This document shows, piece after piece, positions 43,655 to 54,600 of a DNA stretch of 64,000 nt. This stretch comes from Polaromonas sp. (GTDB taxonomy: Bacteria > Pseudomonadota > Gammaproteobacteria > Burkholderiales > Burkholderiaceae_C). The notes under the pieces are model-generated. The model did no database searches. It was given only the letters and a program-made list of their open reading frames with translations, and was not told where the DNA came from. Location of the stretch: assembly GCF_012927485.1 (NCBI RefSeq), contig NZ_JABBPC010000013.1, forward strand, positions 124,001-188,000. The letters are read 5' to 3'. Both the position numbers and the translations under genes were made by a program. Every line of letters begins with the position of its first letter. The first letter of the stretch is position 1.

Positions 43655-45481
43655 CTACTTGTTGGAGGGCGACGCCCACCAGGTGCTCATGGCCCAGCTG
43701 TCAGGCTGGTAATACGGCGGAATGGTCTCTGGCAACGTAAAGCGGCCCGGGCGGTAGCCGATCAAAAACGCATCGCCATAGTATTGCGGTACCGAGTAGT
43801 AGCCATGGGTCAGCACGCGGTCCAAAGCGCGCATGGCGGCGCTGAGTTCCGGTCTGGTTTTGGCGCTGACGACTTTCCGCAAAAGAGCATCCACGGCAGG
43901 ATCGGCAATGCCCCATACGTTGGAGGAACCGGGTGTTTGGGCGGCTTTGGATCCGAACAGTTCCAGTAACTCGCCACCAGGCGCGGTGCTTCCGGGCAAG
44001 CGCAGTGTCGTGATTTCAAAATCAAAAGCATCCATCTTCTGTTTGCTCAATGAAAAATCGACCACGCGATAAGTCATCGCGATGCCGAGCTTCTCAAGCG
44101 CTTTTTGAAATGGTCCGACAATCCGCACCAGCGAAGGCTGATCGTTCAACAATTCGAACCTAAGGGCTTGTCCCTGCGCGTTGCGTAGCGCACCCTCGCG
44201 ATAAGTCCAGCCCGCCTCACGCAACAAGGCTTGCGCCTGCCGCAGGTTCTGGCGCAGGCTACCGGGCGGCGTGGTAGCGGGTGAAACGGGCACAGGTCCA
44301 AAAACTTCGGGATCGAGTTTGCCCCGCAAAGGCTCCAGCAAGGCCAGCTCGTCCGCTTGGGGCAAGCCTTCAGCATGAAACTCACTGTTAGGAAAATAGC
44401 CGTTGACGCGTTTGTAGAGGCCGTAAAACAGCTGGCGGTTCATCCATTCAAAATCCATCGCCAAGCCAATTGCCTTGCGCACCCGTACATCTTGGAACTT
44501 GGGATTGCGGAGGTTGAACACATAACCCTGAAAATCGCCAGGGTTGTGATTTTCAAACGCGCGCTTTACCAGCTCGCCGGAGGTGAACTGTTTGCCCGTG
44601 TACTGTCGCGCCCAATTGCGCGAAATGAATTCTCGTAAAAAATCGAATTCGCCCGCTTTCAGCCCCTCAAATCGTGAAGTTTCGTCCAAATAAATTTTGA
44701 AACTGATACGGTCGAAGTTGAACTGGCCCTTCCGACTCGGAAGATCAGCCCCCCAGTAACCCGGGTCTCGCACATAGGTCACATCGCGCCCCATGGTCGG
44801 GCTGGCAAGCTTGTAAGGCCCCGATCCGATAGGTATCTCGGACACGATCTTGTCGAAAGGCTTGGCGATGCCGGCAACTCTGCCCCAATCGTGACTGAAG
44901 ACCGGCATGCCGCCCACCACCAGCGGCAGTTCGGGGTTGGGCGTTAGAAAATCAAAGCGCACCACGCGCTCTGACACCACGTTGACCGCTTTTACTTCCG
45001 CATAAATGGTGCGGAACTGTGGCGCCGCGAGCTTACTCGTTAGTTGCGTGTAGGAATGCAGGACGTCGGCGGCCAGCACCGGCGCACCATTGTGAAACCG
45101 CGCCTTTTCGTTGAGGTGAAAAGTCGCAGACAGTTTGTCAGCGGCTACCTCTACGTCGTCGGCCAGCAGCCCATAAGCGGTGGTCGGCTCTTCAAAATTT
45201 CCCGTCAGCAGACTCTCGATCAACAAACTTCCTAAACCGTAAGGTGCAGTGCCGCGCAGCGTGAACGGGTTGAACTTGTCAAAGTGAGTGGGCTGAGTGG
45301 GCGGCACCATGCGGATCTCCCCACCTTTCGGGGCGGCGGGGTTGACATAATCGAAATGCGTGAAGCCGACCGGGTACTTAATGTCGCCGAACTGAGCGTA
45401 TGCCTGCGCGGCCCATGAGACCGAGCCAAGGCACGTCAGCAGACCCGTCAAAAGGGCCCGCAAAAAGAACAAAATTCGCAT
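43655..45481 (-). CDS. yejA: Extracellular solute-binding protein YejA-type
   Basis: Periplasmic SBP_bac_5 (cluster C) receptor, 608 residues from ATG 45481. Signal peptide MRILFFLRALLTGLLTCLGS ending near AQA (about 27). GDIKYPVGFTHFDYVNPAAPKGGEIR and LIESLLTGNFEEPTTAYGLLAD are typical of the YejA subfamily. It heads a leftward operon yejA-yejB-yejE-yejF. In enterobacteria YejABEF imports peptides, including the antibiotic microcin C; transport of the natural ligand here is inference. Confidence 0.92.
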   Translation of the reverse strand: MRILFFLRALLTGLLTCLGSVSWAAQAYAQFGDIKYPVGFTHFDYVNPAAPKGGEIRMVPPTQPTHFDKFNPFTLRGTAPYGLGSLLIESLLTGNFEEPTTAYGLLADDVEVAADKLSATFHLNEKARFHNGAPVLAADVLHSYTQLTSKLAAPQFRTIYAEVKAVNVVSERVVRFDFLTPNPELPLVVGGMPVFSHDWGRVAGIAKPFDKIVSEIPIGSGPYKLASPTMGRDVTYVRDPGYWGADLPSRKGQFNFDRISFKIYLDETSRFEGLKAGEFDFLREFISRNWARQYTGKQFTSGELVKRAFENHNPGDFQGYVFNLRNPKFQDVRVRKAIGLAMDFEWMNRQLFYGLYKRVNGYFPNSEFHAEGLPQADELALLEPLRGKLDPEVFGPVPVSPATTPPGSLRQNLRQAQALLREAGWTYREGALRNAQGQALRFELLNDQPSLVRIVGPFQKALEKLGIAMTYRVVDFSLSKQKMDAFDFEITTLRLPGSTAPGGELLELFGSKAAQTPGSSNVWGIADPAVDALLRKVVSAKTRPELSAAMRALDRVLTHGYYSVPQYYGDAFLIGYRPGRFTLPETIPPYYQPDSWAMSTWWASPSNK

Positions 45482-45583
45482 GCGACAATTCTGCACTAAT
45501 TACGTCGGCAAAATTTCGCGGCCTGAGGGTATGGCACCCCCAGTGTTGCTTGCTGGCTCACTCGCACACACTGGAGCTAAAGC

Positions 45584-46381
45584 ATGGGTTTTCTTACGGG
45601 CAAAAAACTGTTGATCACGGGCGTTTTGTCTACTCGGTCCATTGCCTATGGCATTGCCAAGTCCTGCCGCGAACAAGGCGCGGAACTGGCTTTCAGCTAC
45701 GTGGGCGAGCGTTTTAAAGACCGCATCACCGAATTCGCGGCAGAGTTTGACTCCAACCTGATCTTTGACTGCGATGTTGGCGAGGACACCCAGATCGACA
45801 ATCTATTTTCAGATTTGTCTAAAACCTGGCCCACATTTGACGGCTTTGTCCACAGCATTGGCTACGCGCCGCGGGAAGCGATCGGAGGAGATTTCCTGGA
45901 AGGCCTTTCGCGCGAAGGCTTCAGGATTGCCCACGACATCAGTGCCTACAGCTTTCCGGCAATGGCCAAGGCCGCGTTACCTTACCTCAACGCCAGGTCC
46001 GCATTGCTTACCCTGACCTACCTCGGTTCCCAGCGCAACATTCCCAACTACAACACCATGGGTCTGGCCAAGGCCAGCTTGGAGGCCAGCGTGCGTTATT
46101 TGGCCGAATCCATGGGACCCAAGGGCATGCGCGTCAACGGCCTAAGCGCCGGACCCATCAAGACACTGGCGGCCAGTGGCATCAAGGACTTCGGCAGACT
46201 GCTGGGCATGGTAGCCGCCGCATCACCGTTACGCCGCAATGTGACCATCGAGGATGTGGGCAATGTCGCGGCCTTTTTGCTGAGCGACCTGGCCAGTGGC
46301 GTGACCGCTGAGATCACTTATGTCGATTGCGGTTTCAGCCGATCAGCATGCGCGAATGCCGACGCCGTTATTGCAGGGTGA
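45584..46381 (+). CDS. fabI: Enoyl-[acyl-carrier-protein] reductase (NADH), FabI
   Basis: Completes each round of fatty acid elongation. Begins [20 protein letters not shown] with the FabI nucleotide motif, and holds the catalytic Tyr-x6-Lys in [13 protein letters not shown] (about residues 158-165). [17 protein letters not shown] is the substrate loop. The C-terminus is odd: where FabI normally reads VDGGFS it has [24 protein letters not shown] ribosome site lies about ten bases upstream of the ATG. Next to the yej operon but divergent from it. Confidence 0.95.
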   Translation: MGFLTGKKLLITGVLSTRSIAYGIAKSCREQGAELAFSYVGERFKDRITEFAAEFDSNLIFDCDVGEDTQIDNLFSDLSKTWPTFDGFVHSIGYAPREAIGGDFLEGLSREGFRIAHDISAYSFPAMAKAALPYLNARSALLTLTYLGSQRNIPNYNTMGLAKASLEASVRYLAESMGPKGMRVNGLSAGPIKTLAASGIKDFGRLLGMVAAASPLRRNVTIEDVGNVAAFLLSDLASGVTAEITYVDCGFSRSACANADAVIAG

Positions 46382-46663
46382 GATCCTCACAACCCTAAAT
46401 AGGCGATGCCGGTGCTGTTGCAATCTGGCGGCAAGCCCTCGCAAGTAAATTTCCATCTCTCGCTGCCGAATCGTTTTTGAAACTGATGCAACCAGGCCGA
46501 AACACTAACCGAGGCAGAAGCGGCTGGCTACGGGCTGGCACGAGACTCCTCGCGACCAGCGAAACCAGGTGGAATAAGTTCACCCAGGAAATCTGCGTTG
46601 AAAAAAGTATTTCAGCAGGACGCTAGACCCTGGCGACCCTTGTGGTGAATTAGAGGAAAACCC
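46382..46663. other. 282-bp gap between fabI and the Mg2+ ATPase gene
   Basis: No convincing gene. A short leftward frame (46395-46583) has no ribosome site or family. I searched by eye for an Mg2+-responsive leader and saw no M-box-like core or proline-rich short peptide, but I cannot fold it. Confidence 0.4.
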
Positions 46664-49420
46664 ATGAATTTCTTCGGCCAACTCTTTGGAGTGTTCCTCA
46701 AATCACGCCGCACCAGTCACCTCTTTCGCCGCCGCGTCATTTTTGAGTCTTTGTCGACAGAAGGTCCCCCCAGGGCGGTACCGGACCAATTGGCCCGCCG
46801 ATTGGTGCGCGACGCGACTGAAGATCTCTCCGCGGTATTTGAGCGGCTCGATACCCATGGGGAGGGACTGACCAGTACCGAGGCCGATGCCGTCCGTGAA
46901 AAAGTCGGCTCCAACGAGGTGGAGCACGAAAAGCCGCTCCCCTGGTGGCTACACCTGTGGCTCAGCTACAAGAATCCGTTCAACCTTCTGCTAACCGCAC
47001 TGGCCGTTGTGTCTTACCTCACCGAGGACTTGAAGGCGGCAATTGTCATTGGCAGCATGGTCGTGCTCTCGACTCTGATTCGGTTTGTGCAGGAGCGGCG
47101 CTCCAACCAAGCCGCACAAGGATTGAAAGAACTGGTCACCAATAAGGCGACCGTAATCCGGCGGGATATCTCGGCTGCAGCAGCGGAAGACGCGCAGCGC
47201 TATTTTACGGTCAGCCTCAAAGTCAAGCCTGCGAGTCAGGTTGAAATTCCAATCAAACAACTGGTTCCCGGCGACCTCGTAATGCTGTCAGCCGGCGACA
47301 TGATTCCCGCCGATTGTCGGGTCATAACGGCAAAAGACCTGTTTGTCAGCCAGTCTGCGATGACTGGCGAGTCCCTGCCCGTCGAAAAGTTTCCTGAAGC
47401 CAAGGGCCTTGGCGAAGGTCCGCTGGAGATGGCTAATTTGGTATTTATGGGCACCAACGTAGTCTCCGGTTCCGCCACCGTGATTATTTTGGCCACCGGC
47501 AATCAAACCTATTTCGGCACGCTGGCGACGCGGGTCACGGCAACCGATCGAGAGATCAATGCTTTTCAGGCAGGGGTCAACAAGGTCAGTTGGCTGCTGA
47601 TCCGTTTCGCCTTTGTCATGGTGCCTATTGTTTTGCTGATCAATGGTTTCACCAAAGGCGATTGGACCGAAGCCTTTCTATTCGCGCTATCCGTCGCCGT
47701 TGGCCTAACGCCTGAAATGCTGCCGATGATCGTCACCTCCACCCTAGCCAAGGGCGCGGTGCTGCTGTCGCACAAAAAAGTTATCGTCAAACGCCTGGAC
47801 GCTATCCAAAACTTCGGCGCGATGAACGTTTTGTGCACCGACAAGACGGGCACGCTGACGCAAGACAAGATCGCCTTGGCACGCCACACCGATGTGTTTG
47901 GGCAGGAATCAGACTTGGTATTGGAATTTGCCTATCTAAACAGTTTCTACCAAACCGGGTTAAAGAACCTTTTGGACCGCGCTGTGCTGGAACATTTCGA
48001 GGTACAAAAGGAGCTTCAACTTGCCGAGAACTACAAAAAAATAGACGAAATCCCATTCGACTTTCAGCGTCGCCGCATGTCGGTCGTGGTATCAGAGCGG
48101 GATGACCACCACGAGCTGATTTGCAAAGGCGCCGTCGAGGAAATTGTGGCGGTCTGCACACAGGTCCGCGACGGCGACCAGACGGCTCCGCTGGACCCGG
48201 TGATGCTGGAGCGCGTGCTTCGTATCACGCGTGAATTGAACGAAAAAGGTTTGCGCGTGGTGGCGGTTGCGGTCAAGGAAATTCCGCCGAGCCAAGTGAC
48301 CTACTCCGTCAAAGACGAGTCTGAGTTGACGCTGATTGGCTACATCGCCTTCCTCGACCCGCCCAAGGAGTCCACGTCGCCGGCGCTCAAGGCGCTTGCC
48401 GAAAACGGGATTACCGTCAAGGTGCTGACCGGCGACAACGAGCTTGTGACGGCTGAGGTCTGTCGCCAGGTTGGCCTTGCAGTCGAGGGAATTGTGTTGG
48501 GTGCGCAGGTCGACCGCATGGATGACAAAGCACTGGCCGCAGCGGTCGACACACACACCATTTTTGCGAAGCTGTCGCCCTTGAACAAGGAGCGCATAGT
48601 GCGGGCGCTTCGAAGCAATGGGCACGTCGTCGGCTTTATGGGCGACGGCATCAACGACGCACCTGCACTTCGGGCGGCCGACATCGGCATCTCCGTGGAC
48701 ACAGCGGTTGACATTGCCAAAGAAGCCGCAGACATCATTTTACTTGAGCGCAGCCTGATGGTTCTGGAAGAAGGCGTGATTGAAGGCCGCAAAACATTCA
48801 GCAACATGCTGAAGTACATCCGTATGACCGCCAGCTCGAACTTTGGAAACGTCTTTTCAGTCTTGGTGGCCAGTGTATTTCTACCCTTTCTGCCGATGCT
48901 GCCGCTGCAGTTGCTGGTCCAAAATCTGCTTTACGATATCTCGCAAATCGCCATCCCGTTTGACAATGTGGACGCCGAGCTGGTCAGCAAACCACTGAAA
49001 TGGAATCCTGATGACATCAGCCGCTTCATGATTTTCTTTGGACCAATCAGCTCGATTTTTGACATCAGCACTTTCTTGGTGATGTGGTTTGTTTTCAGAG
49101 CCAATTCGGTCGAGCACCAGACCTTGTTCCAGTCGGGCTGGTTTGTGGTTGGATTGCTCACTCAAACCCTTATCGTGCACATGATTCGCACACCCAAGGT
49201 CCCCTTCATCGAGAGCCGGGCGGCCTGGCCTTTGATGGTCATGACGCTGCTCATCATGGTCGTTGGCATTTTTCTGCCGATGGGCTCGATCGCAAGCTAC
49301 TTTAAATTGCAGGCGCTGCCGTTGGCCTACTTTCCCTGGCTGGTGGGAATGTTGCTAGGGTATGCGGTACTGACAACGCTAATGAAACGTTATTACATTC
49401 GTCGATTCGGCTGGCAGTGA
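46664..49420 (+). CDS. mgtA: Mg2+-importing P-type ATPase (MgtA/MgtB family)
   Basis: Membrane P3B-type ATPase of 918 residues that imports Mg2+. The phosphorylated Asp is in LCTDKTGTLTQDKIAL (about 393); TGES actuator motif MTGESLPVEKFPEA, hinge GDGINDAPALRAADIGISVD and the MgtA-specific DTAVDIAKEAADIILLERSLMVL are present. Ten hydrophobic segments are expected. A good AGAGGAAAA ribosome site precedes the ATG. In enterobacteria expression is Mg2+- and acid-controlled via PhoPQ and an mRNA leader; here no such leader is recognised. MgtC homologue at 11211. Confidence 0.95.
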   Translation: MNFFGQLFGVFLKSRRTSHLFRRRVIFESLSTEGPPRAVPDQLARRLVRDATEDLSAVFERLDTHGEGLTSTEADAVREKVGSNEVEHEKPLPWWLHLWLSYKNPFNLLLTALAVVSYLTEDLKAAIVIGSMVVLSTLIRFVQERRSNQAAQGLKELVTNKATVIRRDISAAAAEDAQRYFTVSLKVKPASQVEIPIKQLVPGDLVMLSAGDMIPADCRVITAKDLFVSQSAMTGESLPVEKFPEAKGLGEGPLEMANLVFMGTNVVSGSATVIILATGNQTYFGTLATRVTATDREINAFQAGVNKVSWLLIRFAFVMVPIVLLINGFTKGDWTEAFLFALSVAVGLTPEMLPMIVTSTLAKGAVLLSHKKVIVKRLDAIQNFGAMNVLCTDKTGTLTQDKIALARHTDVFGQESDLVLEFAYLNSFYQTGLKNLLDRAVLEHFEVQKELQLAENYKKIDEIPFDFQRRRMSVVVSERDDHHELICKGAVEEIVAVCTQVRDGDQTAPLDPVMLERVLRITRELNEKGLRVVAVAVKEIPPSQVTYSVKDESELTLIGYIAFLDPPKESTSPALKALAENGITVKVLTGDNELVTAEVCRQVGLAVEGIVLGAQVDRMDDKALAAAVDTHTIFAKLSPLNKERIVRALRSNGHVVGFMGDGINDAPALRAADIGISVDTAVDIAKEAADIILLERSLMVLEEGVIEGRKTFSNMLKYIRMTASSNFGNVFSVLVASVFLPFLPMLPLQLLVQNLLYDISQIAIPFDNVDAELVSKPLKWNPDDISRFMIFFGPISSIFDISTFLVMWFVFRANSVEHQTLFQSGWFVVGLLTQTLIVHMIRTPKVPFIESRAAWPLMVMTLLIMVVGIFLPMGSIASYFKLQALPLAYFPWLVGMLLGYAVLTTLMKRYYIRRFGWQ

Positions 49421-49566
49421 AACGACAACCTTGTAATAGATGCCGCAGTTCTCCGGCCATTGGAGTGAACAAGACTTCGCATTTTCGTCGGTGCGATGGC
49501 AGCTCTCTTTCGGCTACACGTTCATTTCCAAGTTCTTAAATCCATAAAACCGGCTTATCGGCGCAG

Positions 49567-49581
49567 GGATTTTACAAATCC
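49567..49581 (-). terminator. Small hairpin downstream of arcC
   Basis: GGATTT (49567-49572) and AAATCC (49576-49581) with a three-base loop lie 15-29 bases after the arcC stop. The stem is short and no T-run follows on the minus strand, so this is weak. Confidence 0.3.
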
Positions 49582-49595
49582 GGAATCGAAAAATG

Positions 49596-50528
49596 TTAAG
49601 CGTACAACGTTGTTTTGCAACCTGCGCTGACCGTCGTTCCTGCACCACTTTCAGAGAGCGATTCGATATCGCCTAGCGCGCCGATAGTGGCAGGTTTTCC
49701 AGTCGCCTCCGTGAAACTACATGCCGCCAATACCTTTGGGCCCATCGATCCCGCGCTGAAATCAAGTTCACGCAGCTTGCTCGGTGATATTTCACGTAGG
49801 GCCCGCTGTGAAGGCGTGCCCCAATCAACGTATACCGCCTTGACGTCAGTGGCAATAATCAATCTATCTGCTGAAATATCGGTAGCCAACAAGGCGCTTA
49901 CGAAGTCTTTGTCAATAACCGCTTCAACTCCGCTGCGGGTCTGCCCGTTTGCCGAGACAGCAATCGGAATACCACCCCCGCCGGCGCAGATGACGACGGC
50001 ACTCTTTTCCAGTAGCCATCGGATCGACTGTAATCCCACAATACGCTTGGGTTGTGGTGAGGCGACGACGCGGCGATAGCCATCGCCATCCGGCGCAACC
50101 TGCCAGCCTCGCTCTTGGGCAATGCGTTCTGCGTCCGCTTTTTTATACATCGGACCGATAGGTTTGGAAGGGATTTGAAACGCAGGATCCTTCGGGTCGA
50201 CTTCAACCCGAGTCAGCAAGGTCGCGATGACGCGTGATGCGGGCAATTGGTTAGCCAGCTCCTGTTCCAGCATATAACCAATCATGCCCTCCGTCTCGGC
50301 ACTGAGCACATCCAGCGGATAGCTTGAGACGGCGGTGTAAGCGGCTGCCTGCAAGGCGAGCAGACCGACCTGCGGACCGTTGCCATGCGTGACAACAAGC
50401 TCATTACCCGCTGCCAGCTTTGCTATTTGCACTGCCGCGATGCGAATATTTTTGAGCTGATTGTCCGCCGACAGAGACTGCCCGCGCTTGAGCAGGGCGT
50501 TACCGCCAAGTGCGACCACTATGCGCAT
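49596..50528 (-). CDS. arcC: Carbamate kinase
   Basis: Makes ATP from carbamoyl phosphate, the final energy-yielding step of the arginine deiminase pathway. In 310 residues: [16 protein letters not shown] (phosphate-binding loop), [14 protein letters not shown], and AGGGGIPIA around residue 210. It starts 2 bp from the arcB stop. Last gene of the leftward arcDABC run. No irregularity seen. Confidence 0.95.
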   Translation of the reverse strand: MRIVVALGGNALLKRGQSLSADNQLKNIRIAAVQIAKLAAGNELVVTHGNGPQVGLLALQAAAYTAVSSYPLDVLSAETEGMIGYMLEQELANQLPASRVIATLLTRVEVDPKDPAFQIPSKPIGPMYKKADAERIAQERGWQVAPDGDGYRRVVASPQPKRIVGLQSIRWLLEKSAVVICAGGGGIPIAVSANGQTRSGVEAVIDKDFVSALLATDISADRLIIATDVKAVYVDWGTPSQRALREISPSKLRELDFSAGSMGPKVLAACSFTEATGKPATIGALGDIESLSESGAGTTVSAGCKTTLYA

Positions 50529-50530
50529 CG

Positions 50531-51532
50531 TTAGCTTCCAAGTGTTGCGATCAGCACGGCCTTGATGGTATGCATGCGGTTCTCCGCCTGAGTAAATACG
50601 ATTGAAGCCTCGGATTCAAATACCTCCTCCGTCACTTCCATCTCGGCAAGGCCAAACTGTTCATGAATTTTTTTGCCCACTACCGTGTCGATGTTATGGA
50701 ATGCGGGCAGGCAGTGCATAAAACGAGTACGCGGTTTTCCGCTTGCCTGCATCAAGGCTGTGTCGACGCGATAAGGTTTCAACAACTTGATACGCTCGGC
50801 CCAGGCGCTGTCTGGCTCGCCCATCGATAACCAGACATCTGTGTAGATGAAGTCAGCCCCTCTCACCGCGATCCGGGGATCCTCTTCCAAGGTGATTTTG
50901 GCGCCGGTTTGCTGCGAAATGTTGATCGCTTTAGCCACAATATCGTCATGCGGCCATAGCGCTTTGGGTGCCGCAAGCCGAACATCCATGCCCATCGTGG
51001 CACCGCCAATCAACAGAGAATTACCCATGTTGGAGCACGCATCGCCGACGTAACAAAAGGCCATCTCGTGAAGCGGCTTCTCTGCGAACTCTTCCATCGT
51101 CATGAAGTCTGCCAATATCTGCGTCGGGTGAAATTCATCGGTGAGACCATTGAACACCGGCACATGGGCGTATTTTGCGATGTCCTCCACGACATGCTGG
51201 TGAAAACCGCGATATTCAATGCCGTCATAAAGCCGCCCCAGCACCCGCGCTGTATCTTTGAGCGTCTCTTTGTGTCCAAGCTGAGAACTGGACGGGTCAA
51301 TGTAGGTGACGTGTCCACCCTGATCGTAAACAGCAACCTCGAACGCACAGCGAGTCCGGGTAGAACTTTTCTCGAAAATAAGTGCAATATTTTTACCTTT
51401 CAAGCGCTGCACTTCGTTGCCGGCATATTTGGCACGCTTCAATTCCTGCGCCATATTGAGCAAATAGCGAATATCACGGGGAGAGTAATCGAACAACTTT
51501 AGGAGACTGCGATTGCGTAAGCTGTAGCCCAT
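50531..51532 (-). CDS. arcB: Ornithine carbamoyltransferase (catabolic)
   Basis: Cleaves citrulline with phosphate to ornithine and carbamoyl phosphate. In 333 residues: carbamoyl-phosphate loop [12 protein letters not shown] (about 55-66), [12 protein letters not shown] and the catalytic HCLPAFHN (about 273). Catabolic role is assigned by its neighbours arcA and arcC; the anabolic ArgF would normally be elsewhere. Start ATG at 51532, 23 bp after arcA. Confidence 0.94.
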   Translation of the reverse strand: MGYSLRNRSLLKLFDYSPRDIRYLLNMAQELKRAKYAGNEVQRLKGKNIALIFEKSSTRTRCAFEVAVYDQGGHVTYIDPSSSQLGHKETLKDTARVLGRLYDGIEYRGFHQHVVEDIAKYAHVPVFNGLTDEFHPTQILADFMTMEEFAEKPLHEMAFCYVGDACSNMGNSLLIGGATMGMDVRLAAPKALWPHDDIVAKAINISQQTGAKITLEEDPRIAVRGADFIYTDVWLSMGEPDSAWAERIKLLKPYRVDTALMQASGKPRTRFMHCLPAFHNIDTVVGKKIHEQFGLAEMEVTEEVFESEASIVFTQAENRMHTIKAVLIATLGS

Positions 51533-51555
51533 TTCTGATACCTCGATTTGTTTTG

Positions 51556-52773
51556 TTAAATAGGGTCGCGCTCAATCGGACAGGTCATGCAGTGCCCCCC
51601 GCCGCGCCCACGGCCCAACTCTGCGCTGGGAATGGTGATGACTTCAACGCCGGCCTTGCGAAGCAGCGTGTTGGTGTGGGTGTTGCGGTTGTAGGCAATG
51701 ACCACTCCGGGGGCCAAGGCGACGACATTGTTGCCGTCATCCCATTGTTCGCGCTCGACTTCATAGGCATCTCCGCCGGTGGCTACAACCCGCAATGCCT
51801 TGAGCCCGATACTGCTGGCCACCACCTCCAAAAAAGGCCTCGCTTCGATGGTCAGTTCAACCGCCCCGAGGCTTTCGCTGGGGCGCAAGCTGTAAGTTTT
51901 TATTTGATTCACCATTTCAGGAAAAATGGTCACAAGATCCCGATCACAAAAAGTGAAGACGGTATCGAGATGCATCGCGCCGCGAGATTTCGGCAGTTGC
52001 GCGGCAATGACATGTGTAGCCGCTCCTTTTTCAAAAAGAGCTTTAACGACTTGCGTAACCGCTTGCGGAGAAGTGCGCTCACCCATGCCGAAAAGAACTA
52101 CGCCATGCCCAATCGGCATGACATCACCGCCTTCAAGTGTGGCAAGGCCGTGATTCGTATCGGGGTTCCCCCACCAGACATTGATTTGACCGCGAAAGCT
52201 TGGGTGAAATTCATAAATTGCGGCCATCAACAGTGTTTCGCTTCGCCGCGCTGACCAGAACATGGGGTTAAGCGTGACACCGCCGTAAATCCAGCAATTG
52301 TTATCGCGCGTGAAGAGCATGTTCGGCAATGGCGCGATGACAAAATCAGCGGTGTCCAGACTGTTGCCGAATAGGCCCTGCGGCTCAAACGGCAGTTCCG
52401 CCCGAACTACCCCCCCTATCAATCGCTCCGCCAAGACCGTGGGTGGCATGCTTTCAAACCAAGAACGCAATTGCCCTGCCATGTCAGCCCCCACGGCATC
52501 TGCGGAAAGTTTGCGATCCAGCACCCATTTTCTTGCCTTCTCGTCAGCCATGATGTCGGCCAGAAGATCATGCACTTCCAATACCTCCACGCCGCGCTCT
52601 TGCATGGCATTCACGAAGGCATAAAAGTCGGTCTTGGCTTGCGAGACCCAAAGCACATCATCGAAAAGCAACTCGCGACAATTACTGGGGGTGAGTCGTG
52701 CCTGTGCCAGGCCTGGGCGGCAAACAAGCACTTTGCGCAACTGTCCGACTTCAGAATGAACGCCTAAGGTCAT
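51556..52773 (-). CDS. arcA: Arginine deiminase
   Basis: Hydrolyses arginine to citrulline and ammonia. In 405 residues, the guanidino-modifying fold is seen in [19 protein letters not shown] with the active-site Asp, [25 protein letters not shown] (His-Asp) and the C-terminal nucleophile Cys in [15 protein letters not shown]. Begins [20 protein letters not shown] as in the family. Second gene of the run, 14 bp after arcD. Confidence 0.96.
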   Translation of the reverse strand: MTLGVHSEVGQLRKVLVCRPGLAQARLTPSNCRELLFDDVLWVSQAKTDFYAFVNAMQERGVEVLEVHDLLADIMADEKARKWVLDRKLSADAVGADMAGQLRSWFESMPPTVLAERLIGGVVRAELPFEPQGLFGNSLDTADFVIAPLPNMLFTRDNNCWIYGGVTLNPMFWSARRSETLLMAAIYEFHPSFRGQINVWWGNPDTNHGLATLEGGDVMPIGHGVVLFGMGERTSPQAVTQVVKALFEKGAATHVIAAQLPKSRGAMHLDTVFTFCDRDLVTIFPEMVNQIKTYSLRPSESLGAVELTIEARPFLEVVASSIGLKALRVVATGGDAYEVEREQWDDGNNVVALAPGVVIAYNRNTHTNTLLRKAGVEVITIPSAELGRGRGGGHCMTCPIERDPI

Positions 52774-52787
52774 TTGTTTCGCCCTGT

Positions 52788-54269
52788 TTATAGTTTCAGA
52801 GTACCGGTGTAAAGCGAATAAGCGGCGGCCAACGCCAACACCACCACGATCATGAACACGACCAGTTCAAAGCCTTTGAAGAGCGGCTTGCCTTGTTCGC
52901 GTTTGGCCATGGCGTAAAGCACTATCCCTGGCGCATAAAGCAATGCGGAGAGCAGCAGATATTTAAGCCCGGCGGCATACAGCAGCCAGACACAATAAAC
53001 GGTTGCCAATGCCCCAATTCCCAGGTCCCGAGGACGCGCGTTATCGCCGCTGCTGTAACCCTCGCTGCGCCATGCGGTCAACGCCGCATAGACGGCGCTA
53101 AAAAGATAGGGCACCAGAATCATCGAGGTCGCGAGCGAGATCAGTGCGAGATAGGTGGCATTGGAGATCAACGTAATCAGCAAAAATAGTTGCACCAGTC
53201 CGTTAGTAAGCCACAGCGCATTGGCGGGCACGCCGTTTGCATTTTCCCGAGTCAAAAATTTCGGCATCACGCCATCCTGCGCCGGCGTAAACAGGGTTTC
53301 AGCAGCCAGTAAGGTCCAGGCCAGCAACGCACCGCCGACTGAAACCATCAGACCTACTCCGATCATCGTCATGCCCCACGGGCCGACAACTTTTGCAAGG
53401 ACGCCCGCCATTGAAGGGTTTTTAAGAACTGCTAATTCAGGCTGCCCGAGGACGCCCAATGACAGCATCGACACCCCCATCAACAAAATCAGTGTAAAGA
53501 TGAAACCGGCAATGGTTGCCTTCCCCACATCCTCACGATTTTCGGCACGGGCTGAATAGACATTCGCGCCCTCAATTCCGATGAAAACCCAGACTGTAAT
53601 CAGCATCGTGCTCTTGACCTGATCCAAGACCGATCCGAGTTTGGTGGTACCCCAAAAATCCAAACGAAAGGTGCTGATATTGAACGCCGCGATGAGCAAC
53701 CCGAGAAACAAGACCACGGGCACGATTTTGGCGATCGTGGTGATCGCGTTCAGCACGGCCGCTGCACGGATTCCACGCAAGATCAAGAAGTGCAGCGCCC
53801 ACAGCATGATCGATGCGCCGATCACGGCCGCCGTGGTATTACCTTCTCCGAACACTGGAAAAAAAAATCCGAGCGCGCCAAAAAAGGCTACCAAATAGCC
53901 CACATTACCGACCCAGGCACTGACCCAGTAGCCCCACGCCGAGTTGAAACCAATGAATTCTCCCGAGCTGGCGCGCGCATAGGCATAGACGCCGTTGTCC
54001 AGGTCTGGTTTGCGGGCTGAAAGCGTTTGATAAACCAACGCCAGCATCAACATTCCAAACCCGGTAATCAGCCAACCGATAAGAATGGCCCCTGCTCCAG
54101 CCCCATTCGCCATGTTCTGCGGCAATGAAAAAATACCGCTGCCAATCATTGATCCGACAACGAGGGCAGTCAGCAACCCAAGCCGCAGCTTGCGAGGGGC
54201 TGCACCGGTTACTGTCGGAGGTTGGGTCGGAACACCACTCCTGGCCTTCAATGCATGATTAACCGTCAT
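52788..54269 (-). CDS. arcD: Arginine/ornithine antiporter (APC superfamily)
   Basis: Membrane antiporter of 493 residues exchanging arginine for ornithine. About twelve TM segments; the opening [24 protein letters not shown] (first half about residues 30-53) is the APC substrate motif. The start is fixed by GGAGGA just before ATG 54269; the longer frame to 54341 is rejected. First gene of the leftward arcDABC unit. Confidence 0.93.
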   Translation of the reverse strand: MTVNHALKARSGVPTQPPTVTGAAPRKLRLGLLTALVVGSMIGSGIFSLPQNMANGAGAGAILIGWLITGFGMLMLALVYQTLSARKPDLDNGVYAYARASSGEFIGFNSAWGYWVSAWVGNVGYLVAFFGALGFFFPVFGEGNTTAAVIGASIMLWALHFLILRGIRAAAVLNAITTIAKIVPVVLFLGLLIAAFNISTFRLDFWGTTKLGSVLDQVKSTMLITVWVFIGIEGANVYSARAENREDVGKATIAGFIFTLILLMGVSMLSLGVLGQPELAVLKNPSMAGVLAKVVGPWGMTMIGVGLMVSVGGALLAWTLLAAETLFTPAQDGVMPKFLTRENANGVPANALWLTNGLVQLFLLITLISNATYLALISLATSMILVPYLFSAVYAALTAWRSEGYSSGDNARPRDLGIGALATVYCVWLLYAAGLKYLLLSALLYAPGIVLYAMAKREQGKPLFKGFELVVFMIVVVLALAAAYSLYTGTLKL

Positions 54270-54600
54270 GAATCTCCTCCGTTTGAGTAGGCTCGAACAA
54301 CTACAAAGCATCGACACGGTACATTCGAAATGTAGGCGCAATTACGAAGCGCCGTGTTCTTCTTTTTTTCAGAAGTGGCGATTGAGCCGCACGCAAGCGA
54401 TTAGGCGATGTCCGGTGGTTTAAAGTCAGCGCTTGAAACCTCCTCCTTTCGTGTTTCCAGAACTACCGCTGGAACGCGCTGATGCTTGAAGGGATAAAGG
54501 TGTTCTAGCTTTTTAAATACCATTGTTGCGATGGCCCACCCTGCCCGCCCGTAGTGGGGAAATGCAGTGGTTACCCATAAATCCAGATCCGGAAATACTT
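54270..54600. other. 331-bp gap between divergent arcD and ligE
   Basis: No gene. Two candidate operators lie upstream of arcD: TACATT-CGA-AATGTA (54320-54334) and GGCGC-N9-GCGCC (54335-54353). I looked for an FNR/ANR box (TTGAT-N4-ATCAA) because the pathway is usually anaerobic, and found none. Confidence 0.45.
54320..54353. promoter_or_regulatory. Adjacent inverted repeats in the arcD promoter/leader region
   Basis: TACATT/AATGTA (6+6 bp, 3-base spacer; 54320-54334) immediately followed by GGCGC/GCGCC (5+5 bp, 9-base spacer; 54335-54353), 51-84 bases upstream of the arcD ATG. Position suits an operator, an attenuator or both; ligand unknown. Confidence 0.35.

Noticed and set aside
46395-46583. 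Short ORF as mgtA leader peptide
   Set aside because: It is on the opposite strand to mgtA and not proline-rich; no coupling to the ATPase gene.
54301-54522. FNR/ANR box upstream of arcD
   Set aside because: No TTGAT-N4-ATCAA on either strand; only partial half-sites.
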